From assembly GCA_964457585.1 (NCBI GenBank), contig CAYWFU010000089.1, positions 1-13,395 on the forward strand: a stretch of DNA of 13,395 bases. The letters are read 5' to 3'. Each line of letters opens with the position of its first letter. Position 1 is the first letter of the stretch. A program made the position numbers and the translations under genes. Under the pieces are notes generated by a model. It searched no databases. It was not told where the DNA came from and worked only from the letters and a program-made list of their open reading frames with translations. The DNA comes from CAYWFU01 sp964457585 (GTDB taxonomy: Bacteria > JACRDZ01). Below are positions 1 through 7,140 of this stretch, piece after piece.

Positions 1-85
1 TAATTTAAAAGCTTGTCTTAAGTATTTTAATGGAGAAGAGAGATATTTGTATAAAACATAGAAGGTAAAAAATATTAAATAAAAT

Positions 86-120
86 TCTACTGGTCTGAAG
101 TCTACTGTCTGTTGTTTGAA
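86..120. repeat. Degenerate heptanucleotide tandem repeat
   Basis: In one phase, the units starting at 93, 100, 107 and 114 read GTCTGAA, GTCTACT, GTCTGTT and GTTTGAA. TCTACTG also occurs at both 86-92 and 101-107. The GTCT core therefore recurs every 7 bases for about four to five units. It resembles the short heptamer arrays scattered between genes in some bacterial genomes. Copy number is low and the units are imperfect, so chance cannot be excluded. Confidence 0.4.
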
Positions 121-148
121 TTGCAGTCATAGAATTAAATGACTTGTT

Positions 149-176
149 TTTTCATTTTAATATGTTAAAATATAAT
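149..176 (+). promoter_or_regulatory. Candidate sigma70-type promoter for the hydrolase gene
   Basis: A perfect -10 box TATAAT lies at 171-176. A -35-like TTTTCA (4 of 6 matches to TTGACA) lies at 149-154, giving a 16-base spacer. Transcription would start near 183, leaving a leader of about 85 bases that contains the 217-238 hairpin. The region is AT-rich, so a TATAAT can arise by chance. The upstream position and the spacing are what support the call. Confidence 0.45.
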
Positions 177-216
177 AAATCATGAATTATCTGAAAGTGC
201 CAAGAATACTGTAGAT

Positions 217-238
217 ATCTCGCAGCTTACCGCGAGGT
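217..238 (+). promoter_or_regulatory. Hairpin in the 5' leader of the hydrolase gene
   Basis: CTCGC at 219-223 pairs with GCGAG at 232-236. The stem extends outward by one wobble pair and one A-T pair (217-238). Inward, one mismatch is followed by a G-C pair closing a CTTA loop. It is markedly GC-rich for its surroundings. No T-run follows, so it is not a standard terminator. It could be a leader structure controlling translation, or a decayed copy of a short interspersed palindrome. Confidence 0.45.
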
Positions 239-266
239 TCTTCATTATAATTAAAAAGGAATAATT

Positions 267-1691
267 ATGAATACTATTTCTTCAAGTGAAAAAGAATATT
301 GCATTTCTTTTATTTTCAATGATCCAGTTATTTCTATTAAAAAATTAAAAACTTATGGTCTATCAGAAAAATCAGCATGGAATTTATTAGATGAGCGCAA
401 TTCTCTTGGTGGTAAATTTTATTCAATCGATGATTTTGAAGAGCTTATTGGTATACCTGAAAAAGAATTAATAGAAATTTATAAAAGTATTATAAAAAAA
501 AATAAAATAAATTTTAAAAATGAGCTGCAGCTATGGAAATCATGGGGAGAAGATAAGCCTGTACTTATTTTTATTCATGGTCATAGTTTATCAAAACAAT
601 CGTGGATTGCTCCATATAATGAAAAAATACAGAATTGTAATATAAAGTTTAAATATTTATTGACAGATTATAAACATACTCCTACTGAAAAAAATGCTGG
701 AGTGCACGAAAATCCTCCACAGCATACTTTTCTGCAATTTGGACTTTCTAAACCTCTTGAATATCTTGATCTTCCGCCAAAATCCTTATGGTTTTTTTTT
801 AAGGAAAATGGATATAATATGGTAACCTGGTCTCAAAAATCACCGAATGGAAGTATAGAAAATGCAATTGCTGAACTCAATAATTATATTATTCCAACAG
901 CAAAAAAAATATTTAATACAGATAAATTTGTATTAATCGGTCATGGGCGCGGGGGACTGATTGCAAGAAAATATACAGAACTTTACAATGATAAACGCAA
1001 AGATGTGTCAGGAATTATAATGCTTGGCACGCCAAATCAAGGTACCAATCTATCGCAATTTGCCAAGGAACTGTCTGTACTATTCAGCAGTTTATGTATT
1101 TTTATTGATGAAGAAGCGCCATTATCCAGTTTAAGTTCAATGATTTTACATGGAGTACCTGATCCGTTGAAAATAAACCTGACACTTTTAGATGAAGCCA
1201 TTGAAAAACAGGCACTGATTATAAAAAATATAAAAACATTTTTTAATGAATTGCAGATTTTTTTGACTACAGAAGCTTTAAAGGAAATGAGCACAGTTTC
1301 TGATTTTATATCAAATCTTAGAAATGAAAAAAAAGATTCTGTTTATTATGCTTCGATCTGCGGGGACGAAAATACTTTTACTAAATTGTATCTATGGTTT
1401 TATAAACCAACTAGTTTTATCCCTCACAAAAAAAATAACTATCAATGGATAATCAGACCAAAAGAAATAACAAAAATATTGGATATTGTTGAAAAACTGC
1501 TGCCTCATCTTTTAATCCCGCGTGAATTCTCAAAAGGTAAAGGAGATGGTTTTGTTTCCTTGGAAAGTTCGAAATGGAATTTATCGGATGAATCTCATAT
1601 ATTTCATCTTAATCATCTGGATTTGCTGGTTAATTATAATGTAAAAGAAAGCATTCTTAAAATTCTTGGAAAAATAGAAAAATTAAGATAG
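267..1691 (+). CDS. Helix-hairpin-helix plus alpha/beta-hydrolase (lipase-like) protein, nucleophile Ser replaced
   Basis: Two parts are visible. Residues about 20-77 look like a ComEA-type helix-hairpin-helix domain: LKTYGLSEKSAWNLLDERN, then the GKFYSIDDFEEL and IGIPEKEL turns. From about residue 97 there is an alpha/beta-hydrolase. It has the oxyanion-hole strand VLIFIHGHS (99-107), a nucleophile-elbow segment IGHGRGGLIARKY (224-236), the strand IIMLGTPNQGT (250-260), an acid-loop candidate GDGFVSLES (Asp427) and a His candidate in LNHLDLL (His450). Family members normally read GHSxGG at the elbow, so position 227 is Gly where the catalytic Ser belongs. There is no signal peptide, so the product is probably cytoplasmic. 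The ATG at 267 is set by AAGGA at 256-260. The true substrate or function is unknown. The fold call is fairly firm; catalysis is doubtful. Confidence 0.75.
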   Translation: MNTISSSEKEYCISFIFNDPVISIKKLKTYGLSEKSAWNLLDERNSLGGKFYSIDDFEELIGIPEKELIEIYKSIIKKNKINFKNELQLWKSWGEDKPVLIFIHGHSLSKQSWIAPYNEKIQNCNIKFKYLLTDYKHTPTEKNAGVHENPPQHTFLQFGLSKPLEYLDLPPKSLWFFFKENGYNMVTWSQKSPNGSIENAIAELNNYIIPTAKKIFNTDKFVLIGHGRGGLIARKYTELYNDKRKDVSGIIMLGTPNQGTNLSQFAKELSVLFSSLCIFIDEEAPLSSLSSMILHGVPDPLKINLTLLDEAIEKQALIIKNIKTFFNELQIFLTTEALKEMSTVSDFISNLRNEKKDSVYYASICGDENTFTKLYLWFYKPTSFIPHKKNNYQWIIRPKEITKILDIVEKLLPHLLIPREFSKGKGDGFVSLESSKWNLSDESHIFHLNHLDLLVNYNVKESILKILGKIEKLR

Positions 1692-1716
1692 ACTGCCTTA
1701 TTAAAAAAGTTAGATT

Positions 1717-1818
1717 ATGAAAACCATAAATTTTTTTTTAATTGTATCCATTTTATTTTTATTACATATCTCAACCTTCGCTGAAAAAAATTCTAAATTA
1801 CCGGAGAAAATAAAATGA
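1717..1818 (+). CDS. Tiny signal-peptide ORF (33 aa) overlapping the next gene
   Basis: An ATG at 1717 opens 33 codons. The start MKTINFFLIVSILFLLHI is a short basic end followed by a hydrophobic core. It is followed by STFA, a plausible signal peptidase I site (cut after Ala22), and then only 11 residues, rich in Lys and Glu. The TGA stop (1816-1818) overlaps the ATG of the large lipoprotein gene as ATGA, the usual arrangement for translational coupling. No good Shine-Dalgarno sequence precedes 1717, which weakens the case. It could be a real leader or secreted micropeptide, or the stump of a secreted-protein gene that lost its body. The signal-peptide character is clear; expression is not shown. 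Confidence 0.45.
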   Translation: MKTINFFLIVSILFLLHISTFAEKNSKLPEKIK

Positions 1819-4800
1819 GAATTAGTAAATCAATGTTTATTTTTGTATTAATGTGTTTTGTATATTTATTAGCAATTGGATGCGGCAGCAGCAGTAAGAA
1901 AAAAGATGATAATATAAATCAGGGGCAGAATATAAATACTATCCCGTCTGCTCCAACTGGCGTTACAGTAACCACTGCTCAAAGTGGAACAGATATATCA
2001 ATAGCATGGAATAATGTACAAGGTGCAACATCTTACAATATTTACTGGGCAACATCAGCAGGTGTTAACAAAAATAACGGAACAAAAATAACCAGTCCTA
2101 TAAGTCCATATAATCATACCGGGCTTACAGCCGGCACTGCTTATTATTATGTTGTAACAGCCGTAAATAGTATAGGAGAAAGCAGTGAATCAAATGAAGC
2201 ATCAGCAACAGCAGGTGTTAATATTAATGCTCAACCATCCATTCCAACTGGAATTAATACTTCTATTTCAGGTAATCAGGTAACTATTACATGGAATACT
2301 GTATTAAATGCAACATCTTTCAATATTTACATGGCTACTACTTCCGGTGTGAATAAAGATAATTATAATACTTTGCCTAATAATATGATGCATACTTCAG
2401 ATACCAATTCTTTTATTCATCAGGATCTGGAATATGGAACTAAATATTATATTGTAATAACATCAGTTAATTCAAATATATCATTTGAAAGTGATGAATC
2501 ATCTGAAATTATTGTGGCTATGCCTTCAGCACCTATTCCCGGACAACTTGCAGTTGCAGGCGGAGTTTCTGCATCACAAGCAGTAATGAGCCAATTAACT
2601 GAAACTGATGAAGACGCTGATTCAACACCGGGCGGAGCAACTGAGCTTAATGAATCTCTGCCAGAATTAGAGGATTCTCTTAATAATGCTCCATCAGGAT
2701 ATGAAATCGATCAAACAGCAAAAATACCAACAAAAAAAGGAAGAATTATTAAAAGATTTGGATATACTGATTTGCTTGGTCCGGTAATCGGTCCTGATTC
2801 AACAGATGGTTGGTATTATTGGGTTTATGCATATGGAGATAATTCATGGAAAATATGGGTTAAGTGCTCTCCAGCGCATGATTTATCAAAAAGCTGGCCA
2901 TTAAGAGCAGATACCTGGTGGTGGGCATGGACAGGAGAAAGCGGTATAGTAGTTGGCTATAAATGGATAATGGAATACTCAATGCTGAATGCGAACAGAA
3001 TAGCAGGTACATATAAATTTGAAATAAGTTCTCTAGCTATAAAATATGCAGGGTCATGGTTTGAAGGCGGATTTGATTATACTAATTTTTTAGAAAGTTC
3101 ATTAACAACAAATACGAATTATAATTACTGGAAATCTCATTGGATAAGAAGCTCTGGAGAAATAAGCGATTATTTTGGAAGATATTCGAATACAGTAAAT
3201 AGTATTGATAAAAAAAATTATACATGGAATTATAAATGGTATTTTGGTACGGGAACAACCGATGATCCTGAATATGCAGAAAGACCTGAATATGGTGATG
3301 CATGGGCAACAACTCAAGCTGGTAACGGTTTAATTTATTGGGGTGAAGGAACAAGTATATATGAAAATGGGGTTTCATCATGGGAATATTGTTCTTATAG
3401 ATATGATAAAGTGACAAACTGTTACACCAGGCCAAAGTTTAGCTGGAAGAGCGGCTGTGTAAGGAGTTTAGCTGTTGTGCAGGGTGATTTTGAAAATGCT
3501 GATGAAGCCAATGCTGTAAAAATTTGGGAAATTATTTCAAAATATAGCACGGGTTCATACATATCCTCACCTGTAAAATTTAGATCATATATTGAAAATG
3601 CAAATGTTTATATTAATGAAGGAAGTATAAAACAAGATGAAACATATACAGTTATTTTGACTAAAATAGATGGAATAAAATATAAGAAAAAATTTACAGG
3701 TTCAGAAATATCAATTTATTTAGATGTTGATGGAGATACTTGCGGCGGACAGATTCAAAAAATAAATGTTTATCCTGAAAATGACACAACATATGTCGGG
3801 CAATCAGTTGAATATTACGCTGTAGCTACAGATAATTATGATAATCCAATAGAGTCAGCAGATTTTGAGTGGTTTACAGACAATAGCGGAATTGCATCTA
3901 TTGATATTGATTCAGGGATAGCCATTGGAGTAAGCCCTGGAACTGCAATAATTACTGCAAAATCAGGGGATATAGCAGGGACAGCATCATTATTAGTAAA
4001 ACAGGTTCCTATTCCCGATGTACCAACAGAATTAAATGCAGTCCCCGGTAATGGACAGGTAGTATTAAATTGGAATATGGTAAATTTAGCGGCATCTTAT
4101 AATCTTTATTATGCTATTGGCAGTACTGTAAGCAAATCAGATGCAAAAATAGAGAATGTAACAACGAATTCATATACTTTGTTAAATCTTACTAATGATA
4201 CACAATACACATTTGCAGTAGCAAGTGTTAATGCATCAGGAGTATCTGATCTAAGTTCACCTGTTTCAGCAACTCCAAGAAACTCAACTTCAGGAGCAAA
4301 AAGTTTTAGCAAAGCTGTATCTGTTTTAGATGCATCTTATGGTAATTTGAGCGAATCTAAAAGATATTTATTTATGAACAGCAGTAATATTTTTGTAACA
4401 TGGGCAAAGTCATTTTATCCAAAAGGTATAAGTTTAGATAAATCTTCAGATGGGCAGACCTTTGGGACTGATAACATAATTTATACAGCAGATACATATG
4501 TTGGTGGAAGTACTGCTATTTTTGATATGCCGCAGATTATTGGTTCTGAAAATATTTTTTATCTTTTCTTTACTGCATCTGTAGGAAGTAATAATAATAT
4601 TTATTTTATAAAAACTACAGATGGAGGAATAACATTTAATTCTCCTGTTCTTGTAAAGAATAATTGCACATTAACTAAAGTTACTTTTGGGAGAAATGGC
4701 AGTGCAATTTATATTATTTATTATGATTCAAGCTATAAATTTATTTATTCTTCTGATGGAGGGCAAACATGGAGTAATCCGCTGCAACTTACAGGAATTA

Positions 4801-5393
4801 CAACTGAACCGAATATAGCTTCATCAGGGGATGATCTTTATATTGTATATACTTCAAGTAAAGGTATTAATTTTCTTAAAGTTCAGGGAGAAACAACACT
4901 GGCCGATCCTGTAACGATTATAGATAATACTAATTTTCCAATTAATCCTTTTATAGGAATTAATGGAGGGAATATTTTTGTTGCATATGTAGGATGGCTA
5001 ACATATTCAAATAATTATGTATATATAACAAAATCTACTGATGGCGGTTTAAATTTCAGCACTCCGCTTAAAGTTTCAAATAATACAACTTATTTTACTA
5101 ATTTCCCAAAATTTGCATTTGACTCGCCAGGCGGTATGCATTTTATATGGACACAGGGGTATAATACATATTCGGATGGTTATGATGAAATGCAGGAATA
5201 TTGCTTATACTATGCATTTAGCTCTGATAATGCTGCAACTTTTACAACTCCAACTCAAATTGCAGGCGGGGTAACAAAAACTTCAGTTACAAATCCAATA
5301 ATTGCTGAAGCTGGCGGCAAAATTGGAGTAGGTTTTTATTTATATAATAGAAACGATTATAGTTATACTATATTTTTTAGTATCGGACAGTAA
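1815..5393 (+). CDS. Large modular surface lipoprotein: Fn3, Fn3, aromatic-rich domain, Big, Fn3, Asp-box repeats
   Basis: The first 23 residues form a lipoprotein signal with lipobox LAIGC (lipidated Cys23), followed by a Ser/Lys/Asp linker. Two fibronectin type III domains follow (about 43-134 and 141-236). Residues about 300-645 form an aromatic-rich region with a WWWAW cluster at 368-372 and Cys at 351, 526, 536, 548 and 643. I cannot assign it to a family. A Big-type Ig-like domain covers about 646-730 and a third Fn3 about 731-821. The C-terminal 370 residues carry five Asp-box motifs (SSDGQTFG 877, TTDGGITF 934, SSDGGQTW 979, STDGGLNF 1074, SSDNAATF 1136), as in sialidase-type beta-propellers. 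No sialidase Arg triad is evident, so I infer binding rather than cleavage. The start is supported by GGAG at 1803-1806. The next lipoprotein gene begins 32 bases downstream, probably in the same operon. Confidence 0.8.
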   Translation: MRISKSMFIFVLMCFVYLLAIGCGSSSKKKDDNINQGQNINTIPSAPTGVTVTTAQSGTDISIAWNNVQGATSYNIYWATSAGVNKNNGTKITSPISPYNHTGLTAGTAYYYVVTAVNSIGESSESNEASATAGVNINAQPSIPTGINTSISGNQVTITWNTVLNATSFNIYMATTSGVNKDNYNTLPNNMMHTSDTNSFIHQDLEYGTKYYIVITSVNSNISFESDESSEIIVAMPSAPIPGQLAVAGGVSASQAVMSQLTETDEDADSTPGGATELNESLPELEDSLNNAPSGYEIDQTAKIPTKKGRIIKRFGYTDLLGPVIGPDSTDGWYYWVYAYGDNSWKIWVKCSPAHDLSKSWPLRADTWWWAWTGESGIVVGYKWIMEYSMLNANRIAGTYKFEISSLAIKYAGSWFEGGFDYTNFLESSLTTNTNYNYWKSHWIRSSGEISDYFGRYSNTVNSIDKKNYTWNYKWYFGTGTTDDPEYAERPEYGDAWATTQAGNGLIYWGEGTSIYENGVSSWEYCSYRYDKVTNCYTRPKFSWKSGCVRSLAVVQGDFENADEANAVKIWEIISKYSTGSYISSPVKFRSYIENANVYINEGSIKQDETYTVILTKIDGIKYKKKFTGSEISIYLDVDGDTCGGQIQKINVYPENDTTYVGQSVEYYAVATDNYDNPIESADFEWFTDNSGIASIDIDSGIAIGVSPGTAIITAKSGDIAGTASLLVKQVPIPDVPTELNAVPGNGQVVLNWNMVNLAASYNLYYAIGSTVSKSDAKIENVTTNSYTLLNLTNDTQYTFAVASVNASGVSDLSSPVSATPRNSTSGAKSFSKAVSVLDASYGNLSESKRYLFMNSSNIFVTWAKSFYPKGISLDKSSDGQTFGTDNIIYTADTYVGGSTAIFDMPQIIGSENIFYLFFTASVGSNNNIYFIKTTDGGITFNSPVLVKNNCTLTKVTFGRNGSAIYIIYYDSSYKFIYSSDGGQTWSNPLQLTGITTEPNIASSGDDLYIVYTSSKGINFLKVQGETTLADPVTIIDNTNFPINPFIGINGGNIFVAYVGWLTYSNNYVYITKSTDGGLNFSTPLKVSNNTTYFTNFPKFAFDSPGGMHFIWTQGYNTYSDGYDEMQEYCLYYAFSSDNAATFTTPTQIAGGVTKTSVTNPIIAEAGGKIGVGFYLYNRNDYSYTIFFSIGQ

Positions 5394-5425
5394 CAATAAA
5401 TAGATTATATTTTTGAGGAAATATT

Positions 5426-5740
5426 ATGTATAGTGCTGTTAAATTAAAAAAGTTCATTTTTTTGTGTTTTATAACTATTTTTATTCTCGCATGCTCTTGC
5501 GATACAAAAAAGGATTTATCAAATTCAATACCAACAATAAAAATATTTTGTGACTCAACGGAAGTTATGATCAATGGGTCATTAAATTTTTCATCGAATG
5601 CAAATGATTCTGATGGTGATTCATTAACAGTAACATGGACAGCAACAGGCGGAGCTTTTGATAAAGCTATCGGTGCGAATGTGAAGTGGACAGCCCCGGC
5701 TATCGAAGGAAATTATGTAATTAAAGGAACTGTAATTTAA
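5426..5740 (+). CDS. 5' part of the frameshifted lipoprotein gene: lipobox and Ig/PKD-like domain
   Basis: This frame encodes 104 residues. The N-terminus has basic residues (KLKK), a hydrophobic core and a lipobox ILAC (lipidated Cys23), so the product is exported and lipid-anchored. Residues about 35-100 read as an Ig-like/PKD-type beta domain with an Asp-rich ANDSDGDSLTVTW turn and a WTAP segment near the end, as in cadherin- or PKD-like modules. GAGGAA at 5415-5420 precedes the ATG and fixes the start. The gene follows the large lipoprotein gene by 32 bases and is probably co-transcribed with it. As it stands, the frame ends abruptly at TAA 5738-5740, so a protein made only from it would lose the Big_1 and TPR parts. 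Confidence 0.7.
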   Translation: MYSAVKLKKFIFLCFITIFILACSCDTKKDLSNSIPTIKIFCDSTEVMINGSLNFSSNANDSDGDSLTVTWTATGGAFDKAIGANVKWTAPAIEGNYVIKGTVI

Positions 5741-6947
5741 TGGTCAATATTATATTGATTTATATGCACAACCGGAAAGGATATCTGCTGATGGTAACAG
5801 TGCGATAATTATTACTGCTATTCTTAGAAAAGTCGGAGTAAGCGGTATCCCTGGTCCCAAAAAGAGTGAAGAGACAGAAACAAATAAAAATACAGATGAG
5901 AGAATTGCTGGAGAAAAAATTTATTTTTCAATTACAGATGAACCGGAAGGATCCGCCGGCTCATTACGAATTCATCCGGAATATTTAGATGTTGAAGCTG
6001 AAGCAGCTATTACAGATGCTAATGGTGAAGCAAAAGCAATATATACTGTTGGAACAAAAACCGGATTGACTATTATATCTGCGATTGTACCGCTGTCTAA
6101 AGACAAAGGTGATCCAATAGCTGAAATTATTGGAGTTGTATTAATTCCTGATGTAAAAGAAAATTTATTTATTACAACTACTAATCCTGTTTTATATGCT
6201 GATGGGAATAGCACATCAGAAATTACTATAAAAGTAGAAGATAAATTAGGAAATCCATGTCAAGATGTTACGATTATGCTAGATATAATACCTGAAGGTT
6301 CAGAATATGGAAGTCTTGAAATTACAAACCTCGGAGATGATATTACTAATGAAAAAGGAGAAATAAATGTATTTTTTAGAGCCGGTACAATTCTGGGGAA
6401 AGTAAAAATCAGAGCAAAAATAATATCAGATTCTCAAATTGATGATGGACTATATCAATTTAGTATTGGAGAATATATAACTGCTGAAGAAATGTTTAAA
6501 AATGCAAAAGCGGATTTCCCACAGGATAATCATAGTGATGATGTAAATTATATGCTGGGTAAAACTTATGAATATCTGAATGAAAATAATGAAGCAATTA
6601 TAAATTACAATGAATTGGTTGAATATTATTTAAATGGTCCATGGGCAAATGATACTTTATATAGAATCGGTCAAATATATGCCAAAATCGGTGATTATGA
6701 AAATGCGATTAGTACATTTAAAAAGCTTATTAATAACGAATATTTAAAAGGGCAGAGCGAAGTTTATAAAAATAATTTAAAAGATAATTCATTATTCAGA
6801 CTTGGAAATTTGTATGAACGTGAAAAAAACTATGAACTTGCAAAACAAGCTTATCAAAATATTATTGATACGTATAGCAATTCAAATGAAAATTATTTTA
6901 TTGATGCAGCAAAGGCTGCATTGGAGAGAATTGAAAATTTAGAATGA
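5736..6947 (+). CDS. 3' part of the frameshifted lipoprotein gene: Big_1 repeats and TPR region
   Basis: This frame continues the protein from Asn105 of the joined product. Two invasin/Big_1-like Ig domains share a recognisable start: PERISADGNSAIIITA (from residue 116) and NPVLYADGNSTSEITIKVED (from about 253). Each ends with a DANGEAKAIYT or NEKGEINVFF type strand. A charged, probably flexible insert (PKKSEETETNKNTDER) sits inside the first. From about residue 352 the sequence becomes helical tetratricopeptide repeats (VNYMLGKTYEYLNENNEAI, LYRIGQIYAKIGDYENAI, LFRLGNLYEREKNYELAK), resembling the TPR part of BamD- or YbgF-like periplasmic proteins. Big_1 repeats followed by TPRs are an uncommon combination and suggest a periplasmic or surface scaffold. 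The only starts within the frame are late (TTG 6066, inside the first Big_1), so this is not a separate gene. Confidence 0.7.
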   Translation, partial: FNGQYYIDLYAQPERISADGNSAIIITAILRKVGVSGIPGPKKSEETETNKNTDERIAGEKIYFSITDEPEGSAGSLRIHPEYLDVEAEAAITDANGEAKAIYTVGTKTGLTIISAIVPLSKDKGDPIAEIIGVVLIPDVKENLFITTTNPVLYADGNSTSEITIKVEDKLGNPCQDVTIMLDIIPEGSEYGSLEITNLGDDITNEKGEINVFFRAGTILGKVKIRAKIISDSQIDDGLYQFSIGEYITAEEMFKNAKADFPQDNHSDDVNYMLGKTYEYLNENNEAIINYNELVEYYLNGPWANDTLYRIGQIYAKIGDYENAISTFKKLINNEYLKGQSEVYKNNLKDNSLFRLGNLYEREKNYELAKQAYQNIIDTYSNSNENYFIDAAKAALERIENLE

Positions 6948-6949
6948 AA

Positions 6950-7094
6950 AATAGCAGTGCGTCCTGCAATTCTCTGTTAAAAAGTTATTGTAACTGAACT
7001 TTATCCATTCTCATTTAGAGAATTTCTTCATTTCAAAGAATATGAGTTTAAACATGAAGCCTTATTTCAGACTAAGGAAAGGGGTTTCAGGTAA
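6950..7094 (+). pseudogene. Relic of an AAA_14/DUF4143-type ATPase gene
   Basis: In the frame of position 6984 the sequence reads VIVTELYPFSFREFLHFKEYEF and continues to GFR before a TAA at 7092-7094. ELYPFSFREFLxFK is the characteristic motif of the AAA_14/DUF4143 ATPases, lying just after the sensor strand. Just upstream, in a different frame (from 6950), NSSASCNSLLK resembles the GSSASLLSKE segment that precedes this motif in the family. A frame change and a short deletion therefore separate the two pieces. There is no start codon, Walker motif or C-terminal domain. I read it as a decayed fragment that begins only two bases after the stop of the TPR lipoprotein gene. The family match is from memory of the motif, not a search. 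Confidence 0.6.
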
Positions 7095-7140
7095 AAATTT
7101 ACGATTTCTAACCAATGCACCAAGTGTCAATGCTTTTTCT

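Larger units (their letters stand above)
1..266. other. Intergenic leader region upstream of the hydrolase gene
   Basis: No complete gene is visible here. Positions 2-61 are open in one + frame and end in a TAG (last residues NGEERYLYKT). This could be the C-terminal tail of a gene that begins outside the window, but it is too short to assign. The rest holds a degenerate 7-base repeat (about 86-120), a candidate promoter (149-176), a hairpin (217-238) and the ribosome binding site of the next gene (256-260). These are listed separately. Confidence 0.5.
5426..6947 (+). pseudogene. Frameshifted lipoprotein gene: Ig-like, two Big_1 repeats, TPR tail
   Basis: Two + frames join into one sensible protein of about 506 residues. 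The first frame runs from ATG 5426 and stops at TAA 5738-5740. The second is open from 5736 through 6947. It encodes 110 codons of clear protein sequence before its first possible start, a TTG at 6066, so it cannot be an independent gene starting normally. Skipping one T in ATTTAAT (5735-5741) joins GTVI to NGQYYIDLY without a gap. The joined product has a lipoprotein signal, an Ig/PKD-like domain, two invasin-like Big_1 repeats and C-terminal tetratricopeptide repeats. The break may be a real mutation, a sequencing or assembly error, or, less likely, +1 recoding. An AAAGGA sits at 5723-5728, six bases before the ATT codon. Confidence 0.75.

Noticed and set aside
2..61. Possible C-terminal tail of a gene entering from the left edge
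   Set aside because: Only 19 open codons with no recognisable motif; this is expected by chance at this length.
3082..3435. - strand open frame of 117 codons inside the large lipoprotein gene
   Set aside because: Composition is a low-complexity mirror of the coding strand (His/Ile/Tyr/Leu-rich), with no family motif and a strong gene opposite it.
5740..5808. ATG overlapping the TAA stop at 5738 (TAATG), as a coupled downstream start
   Set aside because: It is in the third frame, gives only 22 codons, and does not lead into the Big_1/TPR frame.
6066..6947. Independent 293-aa gene with a TTG start at 6066
   Set aside because: The TTG lies inside a Big_1 domain and 110 clearly coding codons precede it in the same frame, so it is the tail of the frameshifted gene.
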